Origin: Oscillospiraceae bacterium | GTDB lineage: Bacteria > Bacillota > Clostridia > Oscillospirales > UBA929 | Direction of reading: 5' to 3' | NCBI GenBank assembly: GCA_009782215.1 | Contig: WRKO01000009.1 | Span: 21,669-85,668 of the forward strand | Length of the DNA stretch: 64,000 bases | In this document: positions 21,302 through 29,225 of the stretch, piece by piece | Layout of the letters: each line of letters starts with the position of its first letter | Numbering within the stretch: position 1 is the first letter of the stretch | Made by a program: the position numbers and the translations under genes | Notes under the pieces: generated by a model | What the model saw: only the letters and a program-made list of their open reading frames with translations | What the model was told of the DNA's origin: nothing | Database searches by the model: none

Positions 21302-23686
21302 ATGCAGTACGGACAATTTGACCTGCAAAACAGGGAGTATGTCATCACCAACCCGGCGACGCCGTCGGCATGGGCGAACTACCTCGGCTCCCCTGAATAC
21401 GGCGCCATCATCTCCAACAACGCGGGCGGCTACAGCTTTGTGAAGTCCGGGGCTAACGGGCGGATTCTCCGCTACCGCTTCAATTCGGTGACGTCGGACC
21501 AGCCGGGACGCTACATCTATCTGCGCGACGCCGAAAGCGGAGACTTTTGGTCTGGCTCATGGATGCCGGTCGGCAAGCCGCTGGACACCTACGCGTCAGA
21601 GTGCCGCCACGGCACGGCGTATACGGTCATCGGCTCGGAGTACTCCGGGATCAAGACCGAGACGCTGTATTACGTGCCGCTGGACGCGACGCATGAGGTC
21701 TGGCGCCTGAGGGTGACCAATACCGGCGATAAAGCAAGAAAATTGGCTGTTACGGGTTACTGCGAGTTCACGAATGATTCAAATTATGAGCAGGATCAAG
21801 TCAATCTGCAATACACGCTTTTTATCACCCATACCTATTTCAAAAACAATTTCATCCTCCAAAAAATCAATGAAAATTTCAACGATCCGAGAAAAGAGCG
21901 TTTTTTCGGCGTGGCGGGCGCGGAGGTTTCCGCCTATTGCGGCGACAGAGACAAATTTGTCGGCTCCTACCGGGGCTATCATAACCCAGCGGGGATTACC
22001 GACGGGCTGAAAAACGAACTCAACTACAACGGCAACTCCTGCGGCGCACTGCAAAGCGATATCACGCTGGCGCCGGGTGAAACCAAAGAAATCATCTACA
22101 TCCTCGGCGCCAAGCCCGAAGCTGAGGCGGCGGAGCTGGTGGCCGCATATAAACAGCCGGGGCGCGCGGACGCGGAGCTTGCGGAGCTGAAAAGATTCTG
22201 GCACAGCAAGCTGAACAATCTGCAAGTCAACACCCCGGACGAGAAATTCAACAACATGGTCAATGTCTGGAACGCCTATCAATGCTTTATTACGTTCATT
22301 TGGTCACGCGCCGCGTCTTTCCAATACTGCGGGCTGCGCAACGGGTTTGGCTACCGCGACACGGTGCAGGATATTCAGGGGATTATCCACCTCGCGCCTG
22401 ACTTGGCCCGTAAACAGATTGAGTTTATGCTCTCGGCGCAGGTATCCAACGGCGCGGGACTGCCGCTGGTGAAATACAACCATACCCCCGGCAAGGAGGA
22501 CACGCCGGACGACGTTTCCTATGTCAAAGAGACGGGTCATCCTAGCTATCGCGCCGACGATGCGCTGTGGCTCTTCCCGACGATTAAAAAATACATCGAC
22601 GAGTCAGGCGAAATCTCCTTCCTCGACGAGGAAATCCTTTTTGCTGACAAAGAGGAGAAAGCGTCGGTTTACGAGCATCTCAAACGCGCTATACAGTTTT
22701 CGCTCGACAACCTCGGGTCGCATGGGATGCCCGCCGGCCTGCACGCCGACTGGAACGACTGTCTGCGCCTAGGCAAGCTGGGCGAGAGTACCTTTGTGCT
22801 GTTTCAGTTCTTCTATGCCTTGCGGATTCTCAAGGACTATGCTGCCCTTAAAAACGACACAGACTACGCGGCTTTTCTGGATAAGGCAATCGCCGACGTT
22901 GACGGCAAAATCAACGGTTTTTGCTGGGACGGCGACCGCTGGATTCGCGGTTTCCGTGAAGACGGCGTTGTCATCGGCAAGCGCGGTGACCCGGAGGCTT
23001 CGATGTGGCTTAACCCGCAGTCTTGGGGCGTCATTTCGGGCGCGTCCTCGCCGGAGCGGGGCGCTGCGACGATGGATACGGTGTACAAGGAGCTGAACAC
23101 GCCGTACGGCGTCATGCTGATGTATCCCGCGTATCAAAAGCACGCGTTTCCCGGAGCGCTGGCGGTTTGCTTCAACAAAGGCATCAAGGAAAATGCGGGA
23201 ATCTTCTCCCATTCCCAAGGCTGGGCGATTCTTGCCGAGGCGCTTTTGGGGCGCGGCGGCAGAGCCTATGAATACTGGCGCGAGGCAAGCCCGGCGACGT
23301 ATAACGAGGACGCCGACCGCCGGGTGCTGGAACCGTATGCCCACGGGCAGACTGTTGAGGGAAGGGACAGCCCGTTTGCCGGACGCGCCCATGTGCATTG
23401 GCTGACCGGAACCGCCTCCACCGTTATGGTGGGGACGGTCGAGGGCATCCTCGGTCTGCGGCCCGCGCCGGACGGCATCACCGTCAACCCGTCCGTTCCG
23501 GGCGAATGGAAGGATTGGTCGATGACCAAAAAGCTGCGCGGGAAGACGCTGAACATCAAAATCAGCAACCCCGCCGGACGCGAGAGCGGCGTCAAAGCCG
23601 TAACGGTCAACGGGCAAAAGCTGGACGGAATCTTTATTCCCGATACCGCGCTGAAGGATGAAAACGACGTTGTCATTGAAATGTAA
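21302..23686 (+). CDS. GH94 glycoside phosphorylase (cellobiose/chitobiose phosphorylase family)
   Basis: The 794-residue protein opens YGQFDLQNREYVITNPATP, the standard GH94 N-terminus with 'GGYSF' shortly after. The catalytic (alpha/alpha)6 barrel includes 'GLRNGFGYRDTVQDIQG' and the DWND motif at 483-486 (general acid expected at D483). 'GIKENAGIFSHSQGWAILAEALLG' and a C-terminal beta domain follow. GH94 enzymes phosphorolyse beta-linked disaccharides to a sugar-1-phosphate plus a free sugar in the cytoplasm. No signal peptide is present. Substrate (cellobiose, chitobiose, laminaribiose) cannot be fixed by eye. AAGGAGAGG precedes the ATG. Confidence 0.9.
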   Translation: MQYGQFDLQNREYVITNPATPSAWANYLGSPEYGAIISNNAGGYSFVKSGANGRILRYRFNSVTSDQPGRYIYLRDAESGDFWSGSWMPVGKPLDTYASECRHGTAYTVIGSEYSGIKTETLYYVPLDATHEVWRLRVTNTGDKARKLAVTGYCEFTNDSNYEQDQVNLQYTLFITHTYFKNNFILQKINENFNDPRKERFFGVAGAEVSAYCGDRDKFVGSYRGYHNPAGITDGLKNELNYNGNSCGALQSDITLAPGETKEIIYILGAKPEAEAAELVAAYKQPGRADAELAELKRFWHSKLNNLQVNTPDEKFNNMVNVWNAYQCFITFIWSRAASFQYCGLRNGFGYRDTVQDIQGIIHLAPDLARKQIEFMLSAQVSNGAGLPLVKYNHTPGKEDTPDDVSYVKETGHPSYRADDALWLFPTIKKYIDESGEISFLDEEILFADKEEKASVYEHLKRAIQFSLDNLGSHGMPAGLHADWNDCLRLGKLGESTFVLFQFFYALRILKDYAALKNDTDYAAFLDKAIADVDGKINGFCWDGDRWIRGFREDGVVIGKRGDPEASMWLNPQSWGVISGASSPERGAATMDTVYKELNTPYGVMLMYPAYQKHAFPGALAVCFNKGIKENAGIFSHSQGWAILAEALLGRGGRAYEYWREASPATYNEDADRRVLEPYAHGQTVEGRDSPFAGRAHVHWLTGTASTVMVGTVEGILGLRPAPDGITVNPSVPGEWKDWSMTKKLRGKTLNIKISNPAGRESGVKAVTVNGQKLDGIFIPDTALKDENDVVIEM

Positions 23687-24857
23687 AGAGACGGAAAAAG
23701 CCATAGGCCGCCTTTTAGAAGCAAAAGGCGGCCTTCGCCGTACCCTGCTGGTTGTGCCGGACTATACGCGTCTTCACTCCGGGGCGGGGGCTATCGCGCA
23801 GACAATTTACCGCGTGTTGGAACCGGGGTGCAGGGTGGATTTACTGCAAGCGCTTGGTACACACGCGCCGATGACGGCAGAGCAATGCGCCGAAATGTAC
23901 GAAAATATCCCGTTTGAGCGGTTCATCCCGCACCGTTGGCGGGATGATGTGATACGGGTGGGCGAGGTTCCGGGGGCGTTTATGCGGGAGCTGTCCGGCG
24001 GGCTGATGGAAGAGCCGGTCGGCGTGGACGTCAACAGACGGCTGTTTGACCGTTATGATTTCATCCTGTCTATCGGGCAGGTCGTGCCGCATGAGGTGGC
24101 GGGGATGGCCAACCACGCCAAGAATATTTTTGTTGGCATCGGCGGCGAGGAGATGATACACGCGAGCCATATGCTGGGGGCGTTTGCCGGCATTGAGCAG
24201 GTGCTGGGCAAAACCGACACGCCCGTGCGCCGACTCTTTGACTACGCTTCCCGCTTTATTGAAAAACTGCCGCTGACCTATATCCTTACCGTCACGGACG
24301 GAAGCATGTTCATAGGGGAGGGGAGGGCGTGCTTTGAGCAAGCCGCCGCCCGTTCGCAAGAAACCGACATAACCTTCTTGGATGCGCCGCTGCAAAGGGT
24401 GATTGTCAAGCTGGATGCGCGGGAATACCGGAGTATGTGGCTTGGCAACAAAGCCATTTACCGCACCCGCATGGCGATGGCCGACGGCGGTGAACTAATC
24501 ATCCTTGCGCCCGGTGTGGAGCGTTTCGGCGAAGACGCGGTGATTGACGCGCTGATTCGCAAGTACGGCTATCGCGGCAGGGAGGAAATCATCCGCCTGT
24601 TCCGGGAAAACAAGGATTTACGGCAAAATATGTCCGCCGCCGCCCACCTGATACACGGCAGCGGCGACGGACGCTTTACGATAACTTACTGTACGCGCCA
24701 CCTCACCGAAGCGGAGGTGACCGGCGTCGGGTTCGGGTATATGCCGTATGACGAGGCGGTTGAGAAGTACGGGAATGACAGGGAAGCGTACCGCATCGCA
24801 AACCCCGCGCTCGGACTGTGGGCGGCGAAAGAGCGGTTCACCCCGCCACCGGAATAG
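23658..24857 (+). CDS. LarA-like / DUF2088 protein (lactate-racemase family)
   Basis: The 399-residue protein starts inside the GH94 gene end (29-nt overlap). After a short N-terminal part it reads 'RTLLVVPDYTRLHSG', the counterpart of the VVSDxTRP motif. 'DLLQALGTHAPMTAEQ' matches the LarA 'iatGtHrpmt' motif, and 'NHAKNIFVGIGGEEMIHASH' the second half. LarA enzymes racemise 2-hydroxyacids using a nickel-pincer nucleotide. The catalytic lysine and histidine positions cannot be checked without alignment, and several family members act on other hydroxyacids. A 12-bp hairpin lies within codons 16-26. Confidence 0.75.
   Translation: MKTTLSLKCKETEKAIGRLLEAKGGLRRTLLVVPDYTRLHSGAGAIAQTIYRVLEPGCRVDLLQALGTHAPMTAEQCAEMYENIPFERFIPHRWRDDVIRVGEVPGAFMRELSGGLMEEPVGVDVNRRLFDRYDFILSIGQVVPHEVAGMANHAKNIFVGIGGEEMIHASHMLGAFAGIEQVLGKTDTPVRRLFDYASRFIEKLPLTYILTVTDGSMFIGEGRACFEQAAARSQETDITFLDAPLQRVIVKLDAREYRSMWLGNKAIYRTRMAMADGGELIILAPGVERFGEDAVIDALIRKYGYRGREEIIRLFRENKDLRQNMSAAAHLIHGSGDGRFTITYCTRHLTEAEVTGVGFGYMPYDEAVEKYGNDREAYRIANPALGLWAAKERFTPPPE
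23705..23734 (+). promoter_or_regulatory. Perfect hairpin at the start of the LarA-like gene
   Basis: AGGCCGCCTTTT at 23705-23716 pairs with AAAAGGCGGCCT at 23723-23734 around a 6-nt loop, 18 nt after the GH94 stop. No T-tract follows on the plus strand, and it is inside the LarA-like frame. It may slow transcription or translation between the two genes, or be an RNA-processing or stability element. Confidence 0.55.
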
Positions 24858-24884
24858 CCTTTTAAGGGCGGAGTATGCTTATTT

Positions 24885-25418
24885 CTAAACATAATATCCA
24901 TCAGCGAGTAACCCGAAATTTAGCCTGTCGTATCTTTTCCCGCCAAAATAAACTGCTTTGCGTTCCCGTCCTTCGAATTCAAATCCTAAACCCTCAAGAG
25001 ATTTTTTTGCGGAAATATTTATCTCAAGCGTATTCGCGGTGATGCGTTCTATACCAACATGCTGAAAGGCATAATCAATCATCAATTCAGCGGCTTCTTT
25101 TCCGTATCCTTTATTTCGGTTTTCAATTTTAGCAATTCCCATACCTATTGAGCAAGAGCGGTTTTTGTTATCAATGTCTTGTAATGCCACATCACCGATA
25201 ATTGTGTCGCCGCCAAGAAAAATACCAAGCCTTATATGTTTGTTCCCCTGTAATTTCTGTATTTCATCAAACCATTCGTCCGCTTTTTCTACAGAGTGCC
25301 CGATGTTCAAAGGTTCGGCCTGATTATCAAAATCATATTCAAAATCTTCCCATAGTTTTTTACAATGCGCCCTTTCCATAGCGGCAAGGTAAAGTCGTTT
25401 GCCTTGTAGTTTTAACAT
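24885..25418 (-). CDS. GNAT family N-acetyltransferase (RimJ/RimL-like)
   Basis: The 177-residue protein has the N-terminal 'KLQGKRLYLAAMERAHCKKLWE' of RimJ/RimL-type acetyltransferases. The acetyl-CoA loop 'ENRNKGYGKEAAELMIDYAF' and the 'NISAKKSLEGLGFEFEGRERKAVYF' tail complete the fold. It would acetylate a protein N-terminus or small molecule; the target is unknown. It is visibly AT-richer than the GC-rich genes around it, which suggests a different origin. GGAGG lies 8 nt before ATG 25418, and the end is convergent with the LarA-like gene. Confidence 0.85.
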   Translation of the reverse strand: MLKLQGKRLYLAAMERAHCKKLWEDFEYDFDNQAEPLNIGHSVEKADEWFDEIQKLQGNKHIRLGIFLGGDTIIGDVALQDIDNKNRSCSIGMGIAKIENRNKGYGKEAAELMIDYAFQHVGIERITANTLEINISAKKSLEGLGFEFEGRERKAVYFGGKRYDRLNFGLLADGYYV

Positions 25419-25481
25419 TCGTGTAACCTCCGCAAAATATCAATTCGCTTCGTCAAAAATTCACTAGGTCGTTGTAAAGGC

Positions 25482-26021
25482 TTACCATTTACATGTCCCG
25501 TAAGACACGCGCTGTTCAAACGGCAGCTTCTCACGGCGGGAGCCGGGGCCGTCGGGCAGGCCGATGGGCAGGACGACGCGGAGGTGAAATTCCGCAGGCG
25601 CGTTTAGGACGGCGAGGGCGGCTTTTTGTTTGTCTTCGTCGAAATACGGGCTGTCCAGCCAGAGGGAAGCGTAGCCGAGCGCGGTTGCGGCCAGCAGCAT
25701 TTGAGCGGCTGCGGCGGCATAGTCCTCGACTTCGAAGTTGTATTGTCCCGTTTGCGTTGAGCTGTCGGTCAGCAGGGCGATGGCCGCCGGGGCGGTCAGC
25801 ATTCCGTCGGTCGGCATGACATCACAAAGAGGTTGTAAAGCCTCTTTGCTTGACAGAATAACCAAGCGGACGCATTGGCTGTTCATCCCGGTGGGCGCGG
25901 CAAGACCGGCTTTAGCGATTCGCTCAAGATCGGCAAGCGGTACAGGCGTCGGCTTGAAGCGTTCCTTGTGGGAGTAGCGGTTTTCGACCGCCTCAAAAAA
26001 ATCCATCATTGCTTCCATCAT
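25482..26021 (-). CDS. Nitroreductase family flavoprotein
   Basis: The 179-residue protein has the FMN-binding N-terminus 'FFEAVENRYSHKERF', then 'LAAPTGMNSQCVRLVIL' and 'EDYAAAAAQMLLAATALGYASLWLDS'. Its 'VVLPIGLPDGPGSRREKLPFEQRV' tail is also typical. These soluble FMN enzymes use NAD(P)H to reduce nitroaromatics, quinones or enones; the natural substrate is unknown. The start overlaps the upstream membrane-protein stop as ATGA, so it is translated as part of that minus-strand operon. The RYSHKE version of the usual RRSxRxF motif is a mild deviation. Confidence 0.87.
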   Translation of the reverse strand: MMEAMMDFFEAVENRYSHKERFKPTPVPLADLERIAKAGLAAPTGMNSQCVRLVILSSKEALQPLCDVMPTDGMLTAPAAIALLTDSSTQTGQYNFEVEDYAAAAAQMLLAATALGYASLWLDSPYFDEDKQKAALAVLNAPAEFHLRVVLPIGLPDGPGSRREKLPFEQRVSYGTCKW

Positions 26022-26236
26022 CTTTTCCCCGCCGAACTGCTTGACGCAACCTTTACCCGCGTGGTATGCGTACGCAGGAAGCTGTCCTCGGCGACGGTCA
26101 TCCGTGCTTCGCCGGCCACAATGTAGTCGTCCGCGCAGGACGCCGCCTTAACGGGGCGGTGCTTTTTGTACTCCACAGTTAGGACAATGGCTGCAATGAT
26201 GCCGCCGCCAAAGAAGAATAAGGCCAGAAATAACAT
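26018..26236 (-). CDS. Small single-span membrane protein
   Basis: This 72-residue protein consists of one N-terminal membrane helix (MLFLALFFFGGGIIAAIVLTV) and a 50-residue, basic, soluble tail ending KVASSSSAGKR. I do not recognise a family. It begins 1 nt after the stop of the zinc-ribbon gene and overlaps the nitroreductase start, so it belongs to the same operon. Short lengths and coupling suggest an accessory subunit of the zinc-ribbon/SPFH membrane assembly, which is inference. Confidence 0.6.
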   Translation of the reverse strand: MLFLALFFFGGGIIAAIVLTVEYKKHRPVKAASCADDYIVAGEARMTVAEDSFLRTHTTRVKVASSSSAGKR

Positions 26237-26237
26237 A

Positions 26238-27314
26238 TCAAAGCACCTCCATCAGTTGCAGCAACAACCCGAGCAGAGCGCAGGCCGTGCCGCTGAGTCC
26301 GAATACCAGCAGCCCAAATCTGAACATTTTACCCTTATCTATCGGCAGATTGCCCAGCATTTTACCTGTTTGCCCGTTCATCGCGAAGAGATAATCCTTG
26401 CCGTTGAAATAGGAATGCAGCATCCAAACCGGGAGCAGGGCGTAGCGCGCCGACACGCCGTCGGCGTGTTTGTTATCTGTTTGTCTCCGCACACGGCTGT
26501 AGCGGGTTAGAGACGCTTTGATTTTCTTCTCCGCCGAGGCTTCCATTCGGCGGTTTGCGCGGCCGAACGATTCATCTTGGGTCACATCGTAACGCTCGGC
26601 CAAAAACCCGGATAAAAACGGCGTGGCAAACGGCTTTAACTCAGAAAATTCATACGGTTCAATGGAATCCATGATATCGTCGGGCGTTTTGGACGAGGCG
26701 TCCGTGGGGACGTCTTTCACGCCGAGACTGCCCGTGCGGACGATTCTGTAGGTGTCTGTTTTGGTGACCTTGTAATCACCTTGGCGCGAGGTGGTGACGA
26801 TGTCGCCCTCCCCGGCCACATGGAAGTGGATTGTACTGTTAAAGAGCCAGAACGGGATATAAACGCCGGTCAGCTTTTCCAAGTTTTTTTCGGCGCAATA
26901 CGAATTCGGAACAAACCGTTTACCTTTCAGAAAATTCTTAAACTGCGCCATCGCGTCGGCCCTAACGAGTTTGAACGGGAGCACGACTTCCGGCTTGAAC
27001 TCCCCGGATATTTGGCTGAGGATGGTAATCGGCCTTTGGCAATAGACGCAGAAGGTTTGGCTCGTCTCTTCGGCGGTGACCACCTCCGCCCCGCAATAAG
27101 CGCACTTATACGCCGCGACAACGCCGTCGTCGGTCTCTTCAAGCCGAACCTTTACGGCGACCTTCTCGTTCAGCATCTCGTCCGCTTCTTGCGTAAAGCC
27201 TTTGAGGTCGCTCTCGGTATGCTCTTTATCGCACCATTCACATTTCCATAGCTGCAACGCCGGAGTAAACCGTAAGTCCCCCCCGCAATTACCGCATTTC
27301 AGCGTAGCCGGCAT
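26238..27314 (-). CDS. Double zinc-ribbon protein with C-terminal membrane helix (YdjG-like)
   Basis: The 358-residue protein begins with two zinc ribbons: CGNCGG ... CEWC (residues 7-28), then CAYCGA ... CVYC. The middle ('GVYIPFWLFNSTIHFHVAGEGDIV') matches TFIIB-type zinc-ribbon proteins of Bacillota, and a C-terminal membrane helix (FRFGLLVFGLSGTACALLGLLL) closes it. It is immediately downstream of an SPFH protein that carries its own zinc ribbons. In Bacillus subtilis a comparable zinc-ribbon/SPFH pair (YdjG, YdjI) works with a PspA protein at the membrane. No PspA gene is visible here. GGGAGG precedes ATG 27314. Confidence 0.75.
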   Translation of the reverse strand: MPATLKCGNCGGDLRFTPALQLWKCEWCDKEHTESDLKGFTQEADEMLNEKVAVKVRLEETDDGVVAAYKCAYCGAEVVTAEETSQTFCVYCQRPITILSQISGEFKPEVVLPFKLVRADAMAQFKNFLKGKRFVPNSYCAEKNLEKLTGVYIPFWLFNSTIHFHVAGEGDIVTTSRQGDYKVTKTDTYRIVRTGSLGVKDVPTDASSKTPDDIMDSIEPYEFSELKPFATPFLSGFLAERYDVTQDESFGRANRRMEASAEKKIKASLTRYSRVRRQTDNKHADGVSARYALLPVWMLHSYFNGKDYLFAMNGQTGKMLGNLPIDKGKMFRFGLLVFGLSGTACALLGLLLQLMEVL

Positions 27315-27362
27315 AAGTCAGCCTCCCACTATAATACAAAGCTCACAGCGCATACTGTATGA

Positions 27363-28679
27363 CTATAATTTCGTCCCGCATTCCGGGCAGAACTTCGGCG
27401 GCGCCGCCATGTCGGCGGGCGTCCAGCCGCAGCTTGGGCAAGGCGAGATTTTCTTAGCGCCGCACTCCACACAAAAGTTGCCCATATTGTCTGAACGGCC
27501 GCATGAACCGCACGTCCAGCCGGCAGGGGATTCGGGCTGCTTGGCGCCGCACTCCATGCAGAAGTTGCCTTGGTTGCCCGCGTGACCGCTCTTGCACGTC
27601 CAACCGGAGGCGGCTGGGGCGGCGGGTACCGGAGTCGGGGAAGGCTGCTGCGGCATCGGCGGGGGCTGCGGAACGCCGCCGCCCGGCTGCTGCGCGCCCA
27701 TTTGGAACAGATTCGCGGCGTTCATTCCGCCTGCATTCTGCGCCATACCCAACCCCATGAACGCGCCAACCGCGCCGCCTTCGTTTGCCGCGGCGGTTTC
27801 CATCGCCGTCGCCTGTCCGGCGACCAAGCGCCCGGCGGCGAGCGTCGGGTTGGAGAGGGCACGGGCTTCCTGCATTTGCTCGATTTTTTTTGCGGACTGC
27901 TCATCAACCGTCACGCTCTCCATAGCAAGGCTGACGATTTCGATACCGCGGCGTTCCGCCCACTCCGCGCTCATTTCCGTGTTCAGCGCATTGCCAATCT
28001 CACGCGGATAGTTAATCAGCATATCGTAGGCGACGCCCTGCTGCGCGATTTTGCCGAGCGCGGGCTGCAAGGCGGAGATGACCTCACTCTTCATCTGGCT
28101 TGTCAAATCGTCGCGGCGATATTCCCCGGAGGTATTTCCGACAATGTTTACATAGAAGAGCAGTGGGTCAGTGACTCTGAAGCTGTATTGCCCGAAGCCC
28201 TGTACGCGCACCGTCATTTGAAACTCGGAATCACGGAAAGGGATATTGCCCCAGCCGATTTTGTTGCCGATAATCTCTTTGGTGTTGATAAAGTAAATTT
28301 TCTGCTGGTCGGTGGGCGCACCGCCCGCTAAAAAGCGCTTGCCAACCTGCGCGAAGGAAGGCCCGAGGTCTTTCAGCCCGCCACCCAACAGGGAAGGCTG
28401 TAGCTTGGTGTCGTATGTATACTGGCCCGGTTCGGCGCAGAAATCGGCGACCCGGCCGTTTTCGATAATCAGCATACATTGGCCGTCGGCCACGTTAATT
28501 TTGGAGCCGTTGGAGATGATATTCTCGGAGTGCTTGGTATTGCCGCTCCTTGATTGCTGCGGTCTTGCGCCCGGACGCATCAGCACCTCGGGCGGCATGG
28601 CGTCGCACGCAAAAAAGTCTACCCATTGGTCTGCCAGAACCCCGCCCGCCGCGCCGATAATCGCTTTAATTAAGCCCAT
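27363..28679 (-). CDS. SPFH-domain protein with C-terminal zinc ribbons (YdjI-like)
   Basis: The 438-residue protein starts MGLIKAIIGAAGGVLADQW at ATG 28679, with GGAGGG 9 nt upstream. Residues about 20-320 form the SPFH/flotillin-like part ('NVADGQCMLIIENGRVAD', 'EIGNALNTEMSAEWAERRGIEIVSLAMESVTVDE'). A Gly/Pro/Gln-rich linker leads to three zinc-ribbon-like motifs ending FCMECGAK, FCVECGAK and FCPECGTK. The first has CKSGH instead of CxxC. Family members coat membranes and recruit partners; together with the next genes they form a probable membrane complex. It is preceded by an XRE regulator on the same strand. Confidence 0.85.
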   Translation of the reverse strand: MGLIKAIIGAAGGVLADQWVDFFACDAMPPEVLMRPGARPQQSRSGNTKHSENIISNGSKINVADGQCMLIIENGRVADFCAEPGQYTYDTKLQPSLLGGGLKDLGPSFAQVGKRFLAGGAPTDQQKIYFINTKEIIGNKIGWGNIPFRDSEFQMTVRVQGFGQYSFRVTDPLLFYVNIVGNTSGEYRRDDLTSQMKSEVISALQPALGKIAQQGVAYDMLINYPREIGNALNTEMSAEWAERRGIEIVSLAMESVTVDEQSAKKIEQMQEARALSNPTLAAGRLVAGQATAMETAAANEGGAVGAFMGLGMAQNAGGMNAANLFQMGAQQPGGGVPQPPPMPQQPSPTPVPAAPAASGWTCKSGHAGNQGNFCMECGAKQPESPAGWTCGSCGRSDNMGNFCVECGAKKISPCPSCGWTPADMAAPPKFCPECGTKL

Positions 28680-28743
28680 GATATTCCCTCCAGATTCATT
28701 TTTGTCTCCCTCCGCTTTATAGAGGGATGTGGTTATGACTATA

Positions 28744-29115
28744 TCACAATTCCTCGAAAATTGCAATCCGCTGTGCATAGTTTGCTTCCAGCTCCAGCAG
28801 ACGCAGCCCGGTTTCCGACCATTCCCGCTTGGCGTCCCTCAAACAGGCCGCAAAGCGCGGGTCACGGGTTTCCAGCATTCTTTGCAGCGTTTCAAGACGT
28901 CCCTCCGGCCTCGGTTCGGCGGGAGCGTCGGACAAAAGCGACCCGGGCGGCAGCCCCATCGCCCCTGCCAGATACTCCAATGTCCGCACCGATGGCGTCG
29001 CCGCGTCGTTTTCAATCTTGCTGAGCATATTGCGCGTGATGAAGTCACCCACAAGCTCCTGCTGCGTCATCTGCCTGTTCAGCCGGGCCTCCCTGATTCG
29101 CTGCCCGATGGTCAT
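28744..29115 (-). CDS. XRE-family transcriptional regulator
   Basis: The 123-residue protein has an N-terminal Cro/CI-type helix-turn-helix ('GQRIREARLNRQMTQQELVGDFITRNMLSKIENDAATPSV') and a short helical C-terminal part. Its gene directly precedes the SPFH/zinc-ribbon operon in the same direction with 64 nt between, so it may control that operon or itself. An inverted repeat ACTTTCA...TGAAAGT upstream (29170-29192) is a candidate operator. GGGAGG precedes ATG 29115. Ligand and targets are unknown. Confidence 0.87.
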   Translation of the reverse strand: MTIGQRIREARLNRQMTQQELVGDFITRNMLSKIENDAATPSVRTLEYLAGAMGLPPGSLLSDAPAEPRPEGRLETLQRMLETRDPRFAACLRDAKREWSETGLRLLELEANYAQRIAIFEEL

Positions 29116-29169
29116 ATGGTCATCCTCCCTTTACGGGTGAGCTATATTTACTATACCATAGAAAAAAAT

Positions 29170-29207
29170 ACTTTCAACCCCTTGGTGAAAGTTATACCAC
29201 TATTATA
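29170..29207 (-). promoter_or_regulatory. Candidate operator and promoter upstream of the XRE gene
   Basis: ACTTTCA (29170-29176) and TGAAAGT (29186-29192) form an inverted repeat with a 9-nt centre. On the minus strand TATAAT lies at 29207-29202, so the repeat falls near the start site. A second possible -10 (TATAGT) is closer to the gene. The link to the XRE protein is inferred from position. Confidence 0.4.
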
Positions 29208-29225
29208 ACGTAAACATTATTTACA

